DNA from: Hyperoplus lanceolatus
Taxonomy: Eukaryota > Chordata > Actinopteri > Uranoscopiformes > Ammodytidae
NCBI GenBank assembly: GCA_026929865.2
Contig: CM049408.1
Span: 1,116,001 to 1,180,000 of the forward strand
DNA: 64,000 nucleotides
Direction of reading: 5' to 3'
Positions 36,610-48,576 of the stretch are shown here, one piece after another. Numbering within the stretch: position 1 is the first letter of the stretch; each line of letters begins with the position of its first letter. A program made the translations under genes and the position numbers. The notes under the pieces are model-generated. The model had not been told where the DNA came from, did not search any database, and saw nothing but the letters and a program-made list of their open reading frames with translations.

Positions 36610-37672
36610 TTAAAGAGCACCTATTATGCTTTTTCAACTTTTATGACCTATAAACGTTGTTATAATGTATTATAGTAGTGCTGTCAAACGATTAAAATAT
36701 TTAATTGCGATTAATCGCATTAATGTCATAGTCAACTCGCGATTAATCGCGATTAATAAAAATGTTATCTATTCTAGCCTAAATGTCCCTTGATTTCTTT
36801 TTGTCCCATTATTTTTTCTAATTTTAATGCTCTTATCACACATATTCTCTACACTCTTGTAATTCAGTGTAGGCCTATTTCTCCTAAAATATCATAATTT
36901 GCAATTCAGTGCAAATAGCCCACAATGTAGATCCCCCAGCCCTAGAACAGCACACAAACATAATTGAAACTTATTTTTCTATTTAAAAACAAACCCATAA
37001 AACAACATAGGCTATATAAAACAAATTAGTATTCAAGCTAAATTAAACTGGTTGTTGTAGGCCTAAATGTTTTGCGAGTCGTTCATCCACGGCTTATTTC
37101 AGACTGTGTGGAGTGGACACACTATACTTTTGTGTGCCGGTGGTTGCCATGGCGCTGCTTCAGCCGAGGCTTCAGTCTCCCTTTGTAGCGAAAAATAAAG
37201 TTAAAATGAATGACTGCCGGCTGCCACTAACGTTCATAGAGGTTTTGGTGTGTGTGCAGGGTTGAAATGAATGAAAAGCTTTCTTTTCTGTTCTTTTTCC
37301 GCGAAGTCCCAGAGTCACAACACGGAAGACGCTACTAGTGAAGGTCGCGCAGCTGAGCTAGGAAATGCTAGGTTCCGGTTTCTGCTTCAAAATAAAAGTC
37401 AGAATTGACTTGACGTTTAGCCGTTTTGCCAGTTAAATTATTTTAATGTGAAATTACACTGTAGGACATGTTCCGTTTGAATTAACAGTAAGCGAGCCAT
37501 ATGAATAGTTTGTGGTGTTTCAGTTGTTCTAACATTATTAGTTGGTGCAACAGCATGTGAAAAAACCACAACGTTTGCTAGGCTATGAAGAGCGTTTATT
37601 GCGCGATAAAAAAATGAATGCCGTTAAAATGGGTTTGCGTTAACGCCGTTAATAACGCTTTAAACTGACAGC
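36610..37672. mobile_element. hAT-like MITE with CGATTAAT interior, plus a truncated neighbour
   Basis: The left end TGCTGTCAAACGATTAA (from 36680) and right end TTTAAACTGACAGCA (to 37672) are imperfect inverted repeats. The interior is rich in CGCGATTAATCGCG motifs, as in common fish hAT MITEs. Bases 36610-36675 (TTAAAGAGCACCTATTATGC) look like the tip of another MITE. A nearly identical copy is in the duplicated block (about 61410-62470). Confidence 0.7.
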
Positions 37673-39277
37673 AGTAATTTATAGTCATCTTTAACCATAC
37701 TAAAGTGTCAAATGATGACTTACATGCATTTAGACCAGGGGTTCTCAAACTTTTGATAGCTGAGGGCCAATTTAGGAACCCAACATTGGACCGAGGGGCC
37801 GCCGAAGGAAAACAATTGAAAAAACTGAAATCATTTCAATGGCCGGGTTGCGTCTTTACAGTTTACATGTATTGGTCTGCATCCAGTAATATGAAGTTAA
37901 CACATTTTAATTAATTAATGAAGGGCTAGGTTTCATTTCAATATTTGGGGACACACATTAAAAGCGGGGGTCTGGGGGTTGTCCCCCATACAAATTACAA
38001 ACACTTCATTTTGTGCATTCTGGTTAATTTTTATGCAGTAATATGTGTCTTCTGTATTTATTTATGGTGGACATGTTAAGGAAAAGACAACTAGCTCCCA
38101 TTGATGCAAATCTAATGTAATATAAATCAGTAAGGCACTAAGGCATTCTGTATTGCATTCAAATATTTATTCTACTTTATTGTTCAAAACTTTTTGCACA
38201 TTGAAAACATATCACCTTTTGGAGTTTTTTTTGTAGGACTCACTACTCATGATGCAGCAGCAGTGTTAACTATTATGACACTATACATTGGAAATTAACA
38301 GGGTGGGCTATCAGCAGTCAACTAGGCAGATAGTTCCATGGCTATCAACAGCTAGCTAACGTTAGCTTGTTAGCTAAACTTTAGGCAAAAGAGTTAGAAA
38401 CCAGAAACCATCCATCCTTAGACACTTGACCTAATCTAATTCACCTTGAAGGTCAGAAAGTGCATCGTATTGGGCTTAACAAGCTCACTATCTAACAACT
38501 TACATTGGGACCACTACACTGCCTGCTGCACTGCGGGAGGCTGACCAGCCAGAGTCCAGCCAAACGTCAGCAAGTTTAAGATGGTATGGTCCACTGTAGG
38601 GGTGTTATTATTAATAATTGGACCATCGTACTTCATTCCATTTGTACAGAAGGTCTGGAACTGCTCTATTGACAAACGTTCACTCACTTGGAGGCGGGTG
38701 TCTGTTGAGGTTTAAAACTATTGGATCTGCCCAGTGCCACTCTGGATCGGCCAACCAATCGCATAACTTTTAGTTGTGACGTATGTCATGAGCCAGCTTC
38801 TGACTTCAAGTGAAACTAGAGCGCAACTTCGACGTCATCGTTCTCAGCCACTCTCTCTGTTCGCTGATTGGACACTCCGAAATCTGCTTAAGCAGGAACT
38901 CATGAATACACCGCAGCCCCAGACTGACTACTGAAGTGAAATGACAATTGAGCGGAAGTAGGTAGGCGAGGCGGTGCCAGGCTAGCAATGAACCGCAATA
39001 AAGTAGAAAACATGCCATCAGTAGGTCAGTTAATAAAATAAAAAATATTATCATCAAATTTTAAATAACAATGATAATATGATCAAACCCAAACATATTG
39101 GTCCTTTTTTGCATACCACATATCAGTTTTATGAATCATATCTATCTAGCAGCTTTTCTCTATGTTCGTCCAGTGCGCTGCAGGAGGACAATTTCCCCTG
39201 AATCTCATTTTCACTTTTAAAAAGAAGAGTAGTAGGGCATTAGCGGGTCAATCTGATATGGGGTATACATGTGCCCT
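37673..39277. other. non-coding stretch
   Basis: No gene is recognised. The start of a hAT-type repeat (CCAGGGGTTCTCAAACTTTT, about 37736) is visible without its partner end. The remainder looks like ordinary unique intron or intergenic DNA and is repeated almost unchanged at 62460-64000. Confidence 0.5.
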
Positions 39278-41162
39278 TTAAAGGGGACATATTATGCCAA
39301 ATCTCGGTTTTAAAGGTGTATTTCCACGGTCTTCTACTAGAAGAGGTTTTCATGGTTTATTGTTAAAAAAAAACCCATTAGTTGTATACCATTGCCCATT
39401 TCTTCATCGCCTTTTCCAGCCTTCTCTGCTCTCTATCTCAAAAGGCTGGTTTTGACATCTACCCCCCTTCGCAAAAATCCTAGTCTGCTCTGACTGGTCA
39501 GATCTACATGGGCGTGCATGCACCGCCCTGCTCATTTACTCTATACCTACCTACATGGGTATGGGACACGCCTAGCTGTCAGTTTTGTTTACTTTTGGCC
39601 AATGCAGCATGGAGATCGATGTAAACATGTTTAGATTAATTTCTACAGCAAATATCGGCACACTTACCACTTCTAAACCAAAAGCTTTACAACTGAACCT
39701 GGTCAGACAGGAGTCTGAGCTGAAAACTGTGAAAATTGCATCAAGATTTCTGGTTTCCCTGACATTATCCTCAGGTAAATACAGTTTAAATATGTCACAG
39801 TCAGTAACAGAATATGAGCTAAGTATTTATGCATAAACTCTCTAAACTTGTAACATACAATGTTTTATGTATGTCTCTACAGGCTGAACTGGGGAATGAT
39901 CTACAACCCAGTGGAGTGAAAGCTTTGGTTGCTGAGGTAACATGTAACATGTACAGTAACGAGGCAGGCAAGGAATGTATCATGTGAAGATTCACTGGAA
40001 AAGCATTATCTTTTGTAAAAAAAAAAAGTATAGAAATAATTACAGTCAGAGCTGCAAAATATCTGACACCCTTTCAATATCTAGTAGATAATGTATCATT
40101 TGTATTGTGATCACTCATTTATAATAAAGTTTTACTGTTAAATGTATTGTGTTGCTTACTGTGACTGTTTGCTTCGTGTAGTAAAGGATAACTTGAAACT
40201 CACATTTTCATAGTCAGGATGTTAGACGAGTTTTCTGACCGATCTACATGCATTGACTTAATGCGTTTTTTAATTCAACCCTTTATCTCTCTGAAGATGT
40301 TTTCTTATAAAACAGTATCATTACATTTAAAAAAAGACCAAAACCATCCTTAAAAATAAAGCAGTTTATTCATAGCCAGTGAAATGGAAATATAAAGTGT
40401 ACATAATTCAAACAGAAGCAAAGCCATAACTTGTATGTAACTGTCCAGTTGCTGTCCAGCATAAAGCTAACGGTTAAGCTAGCGGATGCTAACGCTAACT
40501 AATTAACCCAGCGTCATTATCTCGTTTCAGTCGGCGTTGGTATTATAGGAGGGATAAATTAAAGCACATTACACACATTGAACTCATAAACGGACAGATT
40601 TGTTTTAAATAGGACTACTTACATTTCCAGATGAGAGATGGTGTCTCTCTGTCTTCAAGGCACACAGTCTCCTCCACACTCCAGTATAACGGCAGATCAC
40701 ACTAACAGATTGCCAACCTTTTGCTGGGCATAGCCAAACAAAACATTAAGTAAATCAATTCAGCCCCGGTCTGCTTCGAGGCTGGGGTGTGATGGTAGCT
40801 TGAGGATGAGCTAACACTGCAACTTGCTTCTACTCTGTTGTTGCATTAGCTAGTGGAGGCTCAACTGTGTGTAGTTACTAACGGGGCGTCTTGATTTGCC
40901 AATCAATTGACGCTTTCTGGCTTGCCTGTCCCGTGAGGGAGTATTTATGTTAAATGAAAAACCAACCAATTTCGGCCATCAGTCTGTGCTTTTTGTAACA
41001 GACCATCAAATCCTCCCTTTTCGAAATAAGTATCCTAGAAGAAACTGAATATAGTTGTTCTCTTTGAAGCTTAAAAAGTGCTGGTGAAAAACCCCAAATA
41101 ACCCGCAAAGTGCGTGCCCAAACACCGGAAATGTTTAGTTTTTCATAATATGTCCCTTTTAA
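39278..41162. mobile_element. MITE-like element, TTAAAGGGGACATATTATG ends
   Basis: TTAAAGGGGACATATTATG at the left is the inverted partner of CATAATATGTCCCTTTTAA at the right, with one mismatch, bounding about 1.9 kb. The open frame at 39585-39836 matches no family I know. Its ends are like those of 4399-4920. It starts about 70 bp after the end of the part that is duplicated within the window. Confidence 0.75.
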
Positions 41163-41184
41163 TTAACTTGTATAAGGGCATATA

Positions 41185-41241
<57 letters not shown>

Positions 41242-43089
41242 TATATTATATTATATTTATTTATTTGTTTATTTATTTGTTTATTATTCTCTTCGACAAT
41301 TCCACACAATACACAATTATCTCTTTCACATCATACATCTGACGGGTGACTGAAGAAGCCTATCGGTTTATATATTGCTATGTTATTATCAGGAGCCAAA
41401 GATAGTCAGGATCGAGCTTAATATATTTTCATCAAAACTATTTTTACCATTCAGATTTATATTTTTCATTTTCATTTTTAAATATCTTTTAAACAGCCTC
41501 ATGTTTCCTCTCATAATCATAAATTACCTTTAACAGCAAACGAGACCATCTGTGCAAAGAAAGACTTTTTTATATAGTTTTTATTACTGCATTTGATCTG
41601 GTCGTACACCCAGTCTGATTTTCGGTTCACGCGTGCATATGGTCACATATCCATATTGGTCGCAGATTTCAGTGCGAGGCGCAGGACGCGATTTGAAGCC
41701 TATGGCTCCAGGTGAGGGAAGGGGAGCAGGGCCTTATTTTATGAGACAGTTGTTTGTTCATAATGACTGATAACGGGGCTGAACCATCAAAGAAAAAAAT
41801 AAAATGCAATGAAGAAAAGCTAAAAGGGAGAGTGGCGGGGCGGGAGAGGCGTTGCCAAAAAACAGCATATACCATTCACACAGCGAACCTAGACTGCAGT
41901 GTTTACTCCTAAATGAATGAGCGGTAGCCTACTAAAACAAAGGATTTACTTTGCCTCACCAGCATCATCAGATGACCATTATTCATCTGAAATAGTCATT
42001 ATTTACAACATAAACACATTATCTCATCGTGATCCATACTAACTAACTGCCATATCTCTCGTTCATTCGCTTGGTGTGAGGACACGGACTCGTTCAGCTC
42101 CGTGAGAAGGTGACAATGCATCAACTCATTGCAATCAGGTGTGTTTAGCACTTACTGCCATTAGTTGATGCTGTATACCCTTAGACTCTGAGCCGAAAGG
42201 AATCCGGTGCCCTCCACACTTTCAACACAGGACACGCACCATATTGCTTCTGATTATTTGAATCTTGCACTCCCTGCAGGCTAGAAAACAGCTTCACGAC
42301 AGCTGGTGTCGTTAAAATACTACAGCTTTTGTTCAAAGGTGTCGCCAGTGCCGACACTTACTCGTAGTGGCTTTAATGCATCTTATTGCTCCGGAGAAAA
42401 TAATTAGAGACAGGAGAAATAGACCTCACACAAAAGAGTAAGAATGCTAAGAATAATGTGAAGAGCTGGTGGGTTTGTGTTAAATTCCTGTGAGCACTGT
42501 CAGTAGGTGGTGCTGGCTCATGAATATGGCTGATTTAATGATTTTAATCTGTTGCCTGTTTGCGCCACAGGAAAACAAATATGCTAATAAATATGGCATC
42601 AGTATGTTGATTTAGGCAGTAGGGAAAGAAGTTACCAAAAGTAATGGTCGTTATGCATAGTAAACTGTGTCATATTGTTATATTGAGTTATATATATATA
42701 TATTTATTTTAATTTGAAAGATACTGCTGCATTAGATAAAAAAAACATCAATTTAATGTAACACTGTAATAATTAGCCTAGTATGTGAAATAAATTGCCT
42801 GGTTAGGACTCTTTTATATTTTTTTAGTTTGGGTATATCTTACGGTAACTTATTATCAGGCTTGCATGCCACATTTTGTGAGTACTTCTCAGCTGTTTTA
42901 TTTATTGGTAAACTCATTTACCCATACAAAAGCAAGTCCAGGGTCACCAACTACAATACTGAAGTGTATCAAATACACTGGGTGAATGGATGTGTTTGGC
43001 TACAATGCGTTGGCTCCGACAAGTTACATAATTTATGTTGTTCTGAAGCAATTCTCCTTCTGGCCACCAGGAGGAGCTCAGAACGTCAG
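41163..43089. other. non-coding stretch upstream of the TRIM exons
   Basis: AT-dinucleotide tracts at 41189-41246. A segment (about 41465-41590) resembles 44300-44410. No RING or B-box exon was recognised here, although the TRIM gene should have them upstream. Confidence 0.5.
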
Positions 43090-43166
43090 TAAATGGACTG
43101 AAGAAGAGGACCACTCACCTTCGGAAAGTCAAGCAGAAGTTTGAACATGCCTCCAGACACAACCGG
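43090..43166 (+). CDS. TRIM-family exon, start of coiled coil
   Basis: 77 nt: a 2-nt split codon followed by 25 codons, NGLKKRTTHLRKVKQKFEHA then SRHNR. It is flanked by AG at 43088 and GT at 43167. Basic and heptad-like, it fits the region between B-box and coiled coil of fish TRIM35/A33-like proteins. Phase agrees with the next exon. The assignment depends on that phase match and on position. Confidence 0.5.
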
Positions 43167-43299
43167 GTAGAACAAGCCAAAATAACTCATCAACAAAATC
43201 CATAAGAACATTCCAGAGATATTGCTAAACAAATTATATGGTTCAATCATCTTCTTGCCTCACAATTTCTCTTGTTTTTTTCTTCTCAATCCTTCCTAG

Positions 43300-43536
43300 T
43301 ATGAGGCCAAACTTACAGAGGAGCAAATGAGAAGGGAGTTTGAGTGTCTTCACCAGTTTCTCAGAGAGGAGGAATCGGCCAGGCTACTCGCTCTCAGGGA
43401 GAAACGGGAGGAGAAGAAGAAAAAGGCAGACGAGTGGATGGACACCATGAATCAGGTGACAGCATCTCTGGAAGACAAGATCAAGCTGATGGAGGAGGAG
43501 CTGGATGCAGGAGGAGATGGAGTGGAGTATTTAGAG
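43300..43536 (+). CDS. TRIM-family exon, coiled-coil domain
   Basis: Exactly 79 codons, phase 0, acceptor CCTTCCTAG and donor GTAAAG. It reads YEAKLTEEQMRREFECLHQF, LREEESARLLALREKREEKK, then MNQVTASLEDKIKLMEEELD. This is the classic fish TRIM coiled-coil exon (EFxxLHQFLREEExARLxALREE). TRIM proteins are RING E3 ubiquitin ligases whose coiled coil makes antiparallel dimers. The frame is intact. Confidence 0.92.
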
Positions 43537-43629
43537 GTAAAGCTATAGTTACATAATCAGCAGAAAGAATGGGGAAAAGGGGTATGGTATTCAAAACAGT
43601 AACCATTCAAACTCTTACTTCCCCCATAG

Positions 43630-43652
43630 CACTATCAAGACAGGATGAGTAG
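43630..43652 (+). CDS. TRIM-family 23-nt exon
   Basis: HYQDRMS plus 2 nt, flanked by CCCCCATAG and GTAAGG. A 23-nt exon at this place is a hallmark of TRIM genes. Its phase fits the exons on both sides. Confidence 0.85.
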
Positions 43653-43758
43653 GTAAGGTGATTATTCTGGGGATTTTTTAGCAGCACATACTGTATATGT
43701 GCAAATTCAAATGAATGAACACCTTTTCTTTTTGCATGTTCATATTTATTCACTTCAG

Positions 43759-43877
43759 TACATGGTTGGAGGGCAGGGAGCCACAGAGGGTTCGCAGACC
43801 TCTAATAGATGTGGCCAAACACCTGGGTAACCTGCAGTATGAAGTGTGGGAGAAGATGAAGGACATCGTCCCTTACA
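43759..43877 (+). CDS. TRIM-family exon between coiled coil and PRY
   Basis: It completes the split serine codon and reads TWLEGREPQRVRRPLIDVAK then HLGNLQYEVWEKMKDIVPY. The IDVAKHLGNLxYxVWEKM wording is characteristic of TRIM35/A33-like fish proteins. The acceptor is TTCACTTCAG and the donor GTCAGT at 43878, out phase 1. Intact. Confidence 0.93.
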
Positions 43878-43974
43878 GTCAGTCTCTTGCATGCATTCAC
43901 TTTTACCATTATCTTCTTTCCTTCCACCCCCCGTCTCTTCAGTCCCTCTGAATCCCCCTTTGTATTTCTTCCAG

Positions 43975-44183
43975 CTCCACTGACCCTGGACCCCAGGACA
44001 GCTGGCCAGCCTCTGATGGTGTCTCCTGGGTTAGACCGTGTGTATATCCCCCCTGTCTCACCCCAGAGTCTGGAGCAGAGGCTAGATGTTGCTGTCCCGG
44101 AAAACCCAGAACGTTTCCATCCTTATTACAGCATCTTAGCAAGAGAGGGCTTTGACTCAGGAGTGCACTGTTGGGATATAGAG
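43975..44183 (+). CDS. TRIM-family exon, PRY domain
   Basis: After the split threonine codon it reads PLTLDPRTAGQPLMVSPGLD, then VPENPERFHPYYSILAREGF and DSGVHCWDIE. PRY motifs LTLDPxTA, NPERFxxY and GxHCWDxE are present. The donor GTATAT lies directly after the WDIE codons. The acceptor is TTTCTTCCAG. Intact. Confidence 0.93.
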
Positions 44184-44693
44184 GTATATATGTACATACT
44201 GGGTACTAAAGCTACTGGAGCATGAGCAGTATATAACTCTATACTTTAGATAAATGAACTGAATAATATAGTTCTACCTCTTACGAGGAACTCCTAAATG
44301 TTTATGAACCAGTCTTATTTTTCCTCTGATGATCATAAATGACCTGGAACAGCAAATGAGACCATCGTTAATAGAATGCTATTTTTTATATGGTTATTAT
44401 TAATGCTTAAACTGTTCCTGACACACAAAAAAAAGTATCTAGAAATAGGCATCTTTGCCATTTTTTTTAAGTCAAAACGATAATGTTGGTGTAAACAAAA
44501 AATGTGGTGATTTAATTTACTTTCAAGTAATGTTATTGGTGGCAGCAAATTGTATACCCGGTTTTATTGATTCTATAGTATCAGCTCTAATATACACATA
44601 CCTTGAGATGCACATACCTTTGGGAACTCCTGGCATATGAAATCTCCCTGCCATACACCCTGCCCATCTAATCCTTATCCCTATCGATTGCAG

Positions 44694-45490
44694 GTCGGTG
44701 ACAACAATAACTGGACAATCGGTGTGGCTGCTCAGTCATTGCCAAGACAGGCAAAGTTTAAGGCCTCTCCAGCGGCAGGACTCTGGTGTATCAGCCTGCG
44801 AGATGGCGAGTACCGAGCTCTGGCCAACCCCTCTCAGGCCCTTAACTTCAACATTAGCACGTCACTTAACAGGGTCAGAGTGAGGCTGGACTGGGACCAA
44901 GGGAGCTGGAATTCACCAATGCTGAACTGCCGCATCTTTTCACATTCAGACATCGGCTTTGATGAGAAAGGTGTACCCGTACTTTGAGAGTGTGTCGTTG
45001 CGCGGAGGCCTTGCCGTGTTGACGCAGAAAGTGGACATCAGCTTGGGCTCAGATTGTGGCTCCGAGGCAGATGCTGGGGCTGCTGTCATGGCTGCTATCG
45101 GTGAGGACCAGGATCAGGGGATGAACGGAGAATGTTGGCCCGAGGGGGACATCCACACCGCAGCCACCAACGGCAGCAGTGAGATGTCAGGGTGTGGAAG
45201 TCTAATGGAAGATAAACAAAATTCAGCGATTGGTTCAATGATAAGGACGGGAGGAAAAGGCCAACCCCCAGAAAGAGGACCAGTTTATTAAAACAAAACC
45301 GCTCGTAGAGGAAAAGACAAACAACAACAAACCCGCAGTCAGGAAGCAAAGGGGCAAGCCCATGTTCAGAGTGGACTACCATGTTTCACTGAACAGAGCC
45401 CTGGGCCTCCTCGACAAGGAATCTGCCAGTCATAAGCAAATCCAGATTAATCGTGTTGATGGTCAAACAGATAATCCACGTGATAAATAA
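44694..45490 (+). pseudogene. TRIM-family last exon, SPRY domain, frameshifted
   Basis: It starts in frame as VGDNNNWTIGVAAQSLPRQA, then GLWCISLRDGEYRALANPSQ and VRVRLDWDQG. Family wording then continues only by changing frame: to LEFTNAELPHLFTFRHR after about 44900, to VYPYFESVSLRGGLAVLTQK at 44971, to KFSDWFNDKDGRK at about 45219 and to ANPQKEDQFIKTKPLV at about 45259, ending at TAA 45488-45490. All four changes correspond to one missing base, mostly beside A or G runs. Either this is a decayed gene or the consensus has lost bases. PRY-SPRY domains bind target proteins. An AATAAA follows at 45839. Confidence 0.75.
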
Positions 45491-45838
45491 CAAGAGCCTG
45501 TGGTCATAATGAATTATAATACAAATATTTCACATTCATACCGTAGGATTTCTTAGTTTTTTTTTGTGCTATAGCCTAGATTTTTTACAAATATTAGATG
45601 GATTGCCATGATGAGGATGTATTATTGTACCTGGCTACCACACATGCATTGATGTTGTTGTCAATATATGAGTTCAATCAAGCTTAGTGTTACAGTAAGT
45701 GCTAAATAGAAAATGTTAGCAAAAAGCTAAATGATTATGGTAAACATGATCAACGTTATATACCTGCCAATCATCAGCATGTTAGAATTGTCATTGTTTG
45801 TTTGCTGTAGTGACATTTCTTCTAGCTTTGTTGGTTCC

Positions 45839-45844
45839 AATAAA
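45839..45844 (+). promoter_or_regulatory. candidate poly(A) signal of the TRIM gene
   Basis: AATAAA about 350 bp beyond the apparent stop codon. It is the first good match after that stop. Confidence 0.4.
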
Positions 45845-46530
45845 CATCACTGGTGACTGACTGCAGACTAGATTCTGACAAGATTTAGTCCCAAAAAATA
45901 TAATGTCCAGAGGTATTGTTGAGTTGGCAAACAAGTATTGGTTTTATTTTGTACAAAAATCAAAGAAAACTAACAAACAAAAGAGCAGGATGTGGACGAA
46001 GACATTCTTCTTCTTTCTGTCTTTCTTTCTTTCTTGTAGAAAACTTTTTGCTGGTCTAATCAGCCACACCTGGCATCTGCCCATCTGGCTTATATAGGCC
46101 TACCTATAGGCACTCAAGACCTGTAGAGGTCGCCAAAAAACAAATATTGCACACAAGTATGAATAAACAGAATATGGCTCCTACATTTGCGTTTAGCTCC
46201 GATTCTACAGCCGCTAGCATTAGTATATCGTCTAAATGTTGTTTAAAATGCATTTAAGAATTGATTGGGTTTTGTTTGTGTGAAGAACAAATACATTTTC
46301 TGTGGGTTCACCAGTTTAAAATTACACACACTGTGTATCATATCCCAACAATAAAAGCCTACCTTGACTTTACTATAAATTAAAAGCTAAGTTCTTGCTT
46401 CATTTTGTCCTGGGTTCTTTTTGCTGTCAGATGACTCTTCATTCAAAACTCCTACAGGTCAATATTTTGTTACACTAAAATGGTTTTACTGATTACAGAA
46501 TAGCATAGACACAATGTAAAAAAAGATGAG

Positions 46531-46536
46531 TTTATT
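46531..46536 (-). promoter_or_regulatory. candidate poly(A) signal of slc27a1
   Basis: TTTATT on the plus strand, AATAAA on the coding strand, 74 bp after the stop codon at 46610-46612. Confidence 0.55.
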
Positions 46537-46609
46537 GTATTTAAAAATTACACAGACACAACATAATAACAGGAAAGCAATTGCACTAAATCCTGAGTGC
46601 ATCCCTATA

Positions 46610-46842
46610 CTAGGTTATTTTTCTCACTCTATCCTTTTTACCCAGTCTGTAGACAATCTGTATCTTCTTGACAATCTCTTTTCTCATAAGAGAGACCTTC
46701 CCCTCCATGATGGCATTATATAGTTCATCTGTAATAACCTGGTAACACCCAGCGCGACTGTTCAGAAAATGGATCTTGTCGCTCGAGTCTCGCGGCTTGT
46801 ATCCTTCCCTCTGCATCCGCGTCTTCTGGATCTTGAAGGTAC
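46610..46842 (-). CDS. slc27a1: slc27a1 last coding exon
   Basis: It reads [20 protein letters not shown], then [20 protein letters not shown] and [11 protein letters not shown], to a stop at 46610-46612. The C-terminal motif TFKIQKTxLQREG is typical of fatty-acid transport proteins and the wording is closest to FATP1. The tail beyond KVSL (about 22 residues, rich in K and R) is longer than the human protein as I remember it. The acceptor (TTTTGTCCTCAG on the coding strand) adjoins 46842. Confidence 0.93.
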
Positions 46843-46878
46843 CTGAGGACAAAAGTGGGAAATTAATTTCCTGAGTGC

Positions 46879-46937
46879 GTGTGTGTGTGTGTGAGTGTGT
46901 GTGTGTGTGTGTGTCTGTGTGTCCGTGTGTGTGTGTC
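46879..46937. repeat. (GT)n microsatellite in slc27a1 intron
   Basis: An interrupted GT tract just upstream, in gene direction, of the last exon. Confidence 0.9.
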
Positions 46938-46967
46938 TGTTTGCATGTCCTTGTATGTCTGCCTCAC

Positions 46968-47114
46968 CTGTAGTGTCAACAGACGGCACGAGTCGGAGAA
47001 AGATGGGCCGTGCGTAGGAAGGCAGGGCTTTCTGTATGCCCATCAAGAGCGCATGGAGGTCAAACTGGCCTCCCGCTTGTGCGATCGCTACCATACCGGC
47101 CTTTCCCTCCACGC
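46968..47114 (-). CDS. slc27a1: slc27a1 exon, C-terminal acyl-CoA synthetase subdomain
   Basis: 147 nt reading [20 protein letters not shown] then [20 protein letters not shown]. ExGKAGMxAIA and YARPxFLRL are core motifs of FATP/very-long-chain acyl-CoA synthetases. Splice sites and phase (2 in, 1 out) agree with both neighbours. Confidence 0.95.
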
Positions 47115-47186
47115 CTGCAAGCACACAGACAAAGGAGGGAAATGGAACAAAAAGACGTATACAATAACAAAGCCTGACCCTCTGAC

Positions 47187-48568
47187 CTGAGGGGTATACT
47201 ACGAAGCGAGATTAAGGGCTGAGCGAGGTCTGTTGAGTCTAAAGCCAGAGTTTTCAGTATCACGAAAGGTGGCTCTCTTTACCCTGGCTAGATCTCCGTG
47301 GTAACAGAGGCTGCACGGCTAACCTGCCCAGACCAGTTTTTGTTTCAGAGTTTGAGCTTAAATTAAAACAACATAGCTGCCCTTTAAGGAAACTACACAT
47401 TTTGAAATCCCGCGGACCTGACTATTTTGTCTGAGCGATATATTCTCACTGAGGAAACTCGTTAAATAAGTAAACTTATTGATCAGTAAGTTAATGAACG
47501 AAACGAAGCCGTGACATAAGGCTTACAGCAGAGTGAACTGTAACATTGCGCTGGGGCTTTTTGCCTCATGCATACAGTTATTGATGTAGAAAATGTTAAA
47601 TAGCCTAGACCTACTGTATGCAGCGCCACTCTATGCTCTCACCTCAAATGATTTTACCTGGTGATCTACACACACAGGCTCTTAATAAAGAGTTCTATAA
47701 AATCACAGGTTGCAACATTATTTCACTGTGGGCTTCTTTCTTTTCATCAGTAGCGATTACAGTTGGGACGTGACAGCTGTCACAGTTCGGACATCGTTGC
47801 AGACTTGCAGGTTAAGCTTCTCACAGTAGATCCATATTTGTCCGAAAAATACAGACTACAGGTTTTTTAATGTAGGCCTATTGGTATTTGTAAGATTCAA
47901 ATAAAAGGCTAATAGTCTAAATCAAAATTGTATTCATTATGATGTGGCCCAAAATTAAAGTGATTTTCCATAGGCTATTCATTTGGGGACAGTGTCAGAC
48001 TTAAATTACATTCTTAAGTGTAGGACTATAGGCGTAGTGCTATAAATATAGCAAAGTAGCCTATATACATTAGGCTAAATGGTATAGTGTTCAAATCCGA
48101 GTTCAACGTTTAATTGTTTTATAATGTAATTCACACTTTACGAAAACGATCGCCAAGATAAATAAATAATTTCCATGCTGGCAGCATTCCACTCTCCTTA
48201 TTTGCAGTAAGAGTTTTTTTCGGTTCTGTTTTCTGCTGTAATAATTCAGACTGACAAACTCTTCCTCTTGAATGAAGTTGGCGACACACTTTTGTTTTAC
48301 TCAGCTTCTCACAATCAGTCCGTTTGTGTAAAGTTAACGGCACAAGATCAGTCCATTTTGTGCGGATGCAGAGTCAAATGACGGGTCAAACGACCCCTTT
48401 CAAGGGGACGCGCACAGAGCCTGAAGCCGAAACCCTCGTTCAACATAAGAGGTTGATAACTTCCTTCGTGATACCGGTTAGCTCTGAGCGAGGGTATGTG
48501 TTATGTTGAACCAGATCAAAAAAAGAGAGCTGGGCTCTGTTGAGTTTGTTTCGTAGTATACCCCTCAG
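47187..48568. mobile_element. MITE with perfect 19-bp inverted ends in slc27a1 intron
   Basis: CTGAGGGGTATACTACGAA at 47187-47205 is the exact inverted complement of TTCGTAGTATACCCCTCAG at 48550-48568. The interior of about 1.4 kb is non-coding, and near both ends carries further inverted motifs. The termini resemble PIF/Harbinger-type MITEs of fish, but no 3-bp duplication was certain. It lies only 8 bp from the slc27a1 exon at 48577. Confidence 0.85.
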
Positions 48569-48576
48569 ATCTCTAC

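Noticed and set aside
37736..37756. A complete hAT MITE starting CCAGGGGTTCTCAAACTTTT
   Set aside because: The matching inverted end could not be found within the next few hundred bases, so only one tip is supported.
39585..39836. An 83-codon open frame as a domesticated gene
   Set aside because: It lies inside a MITE-like element, has no known domain and no splice or promoter support.
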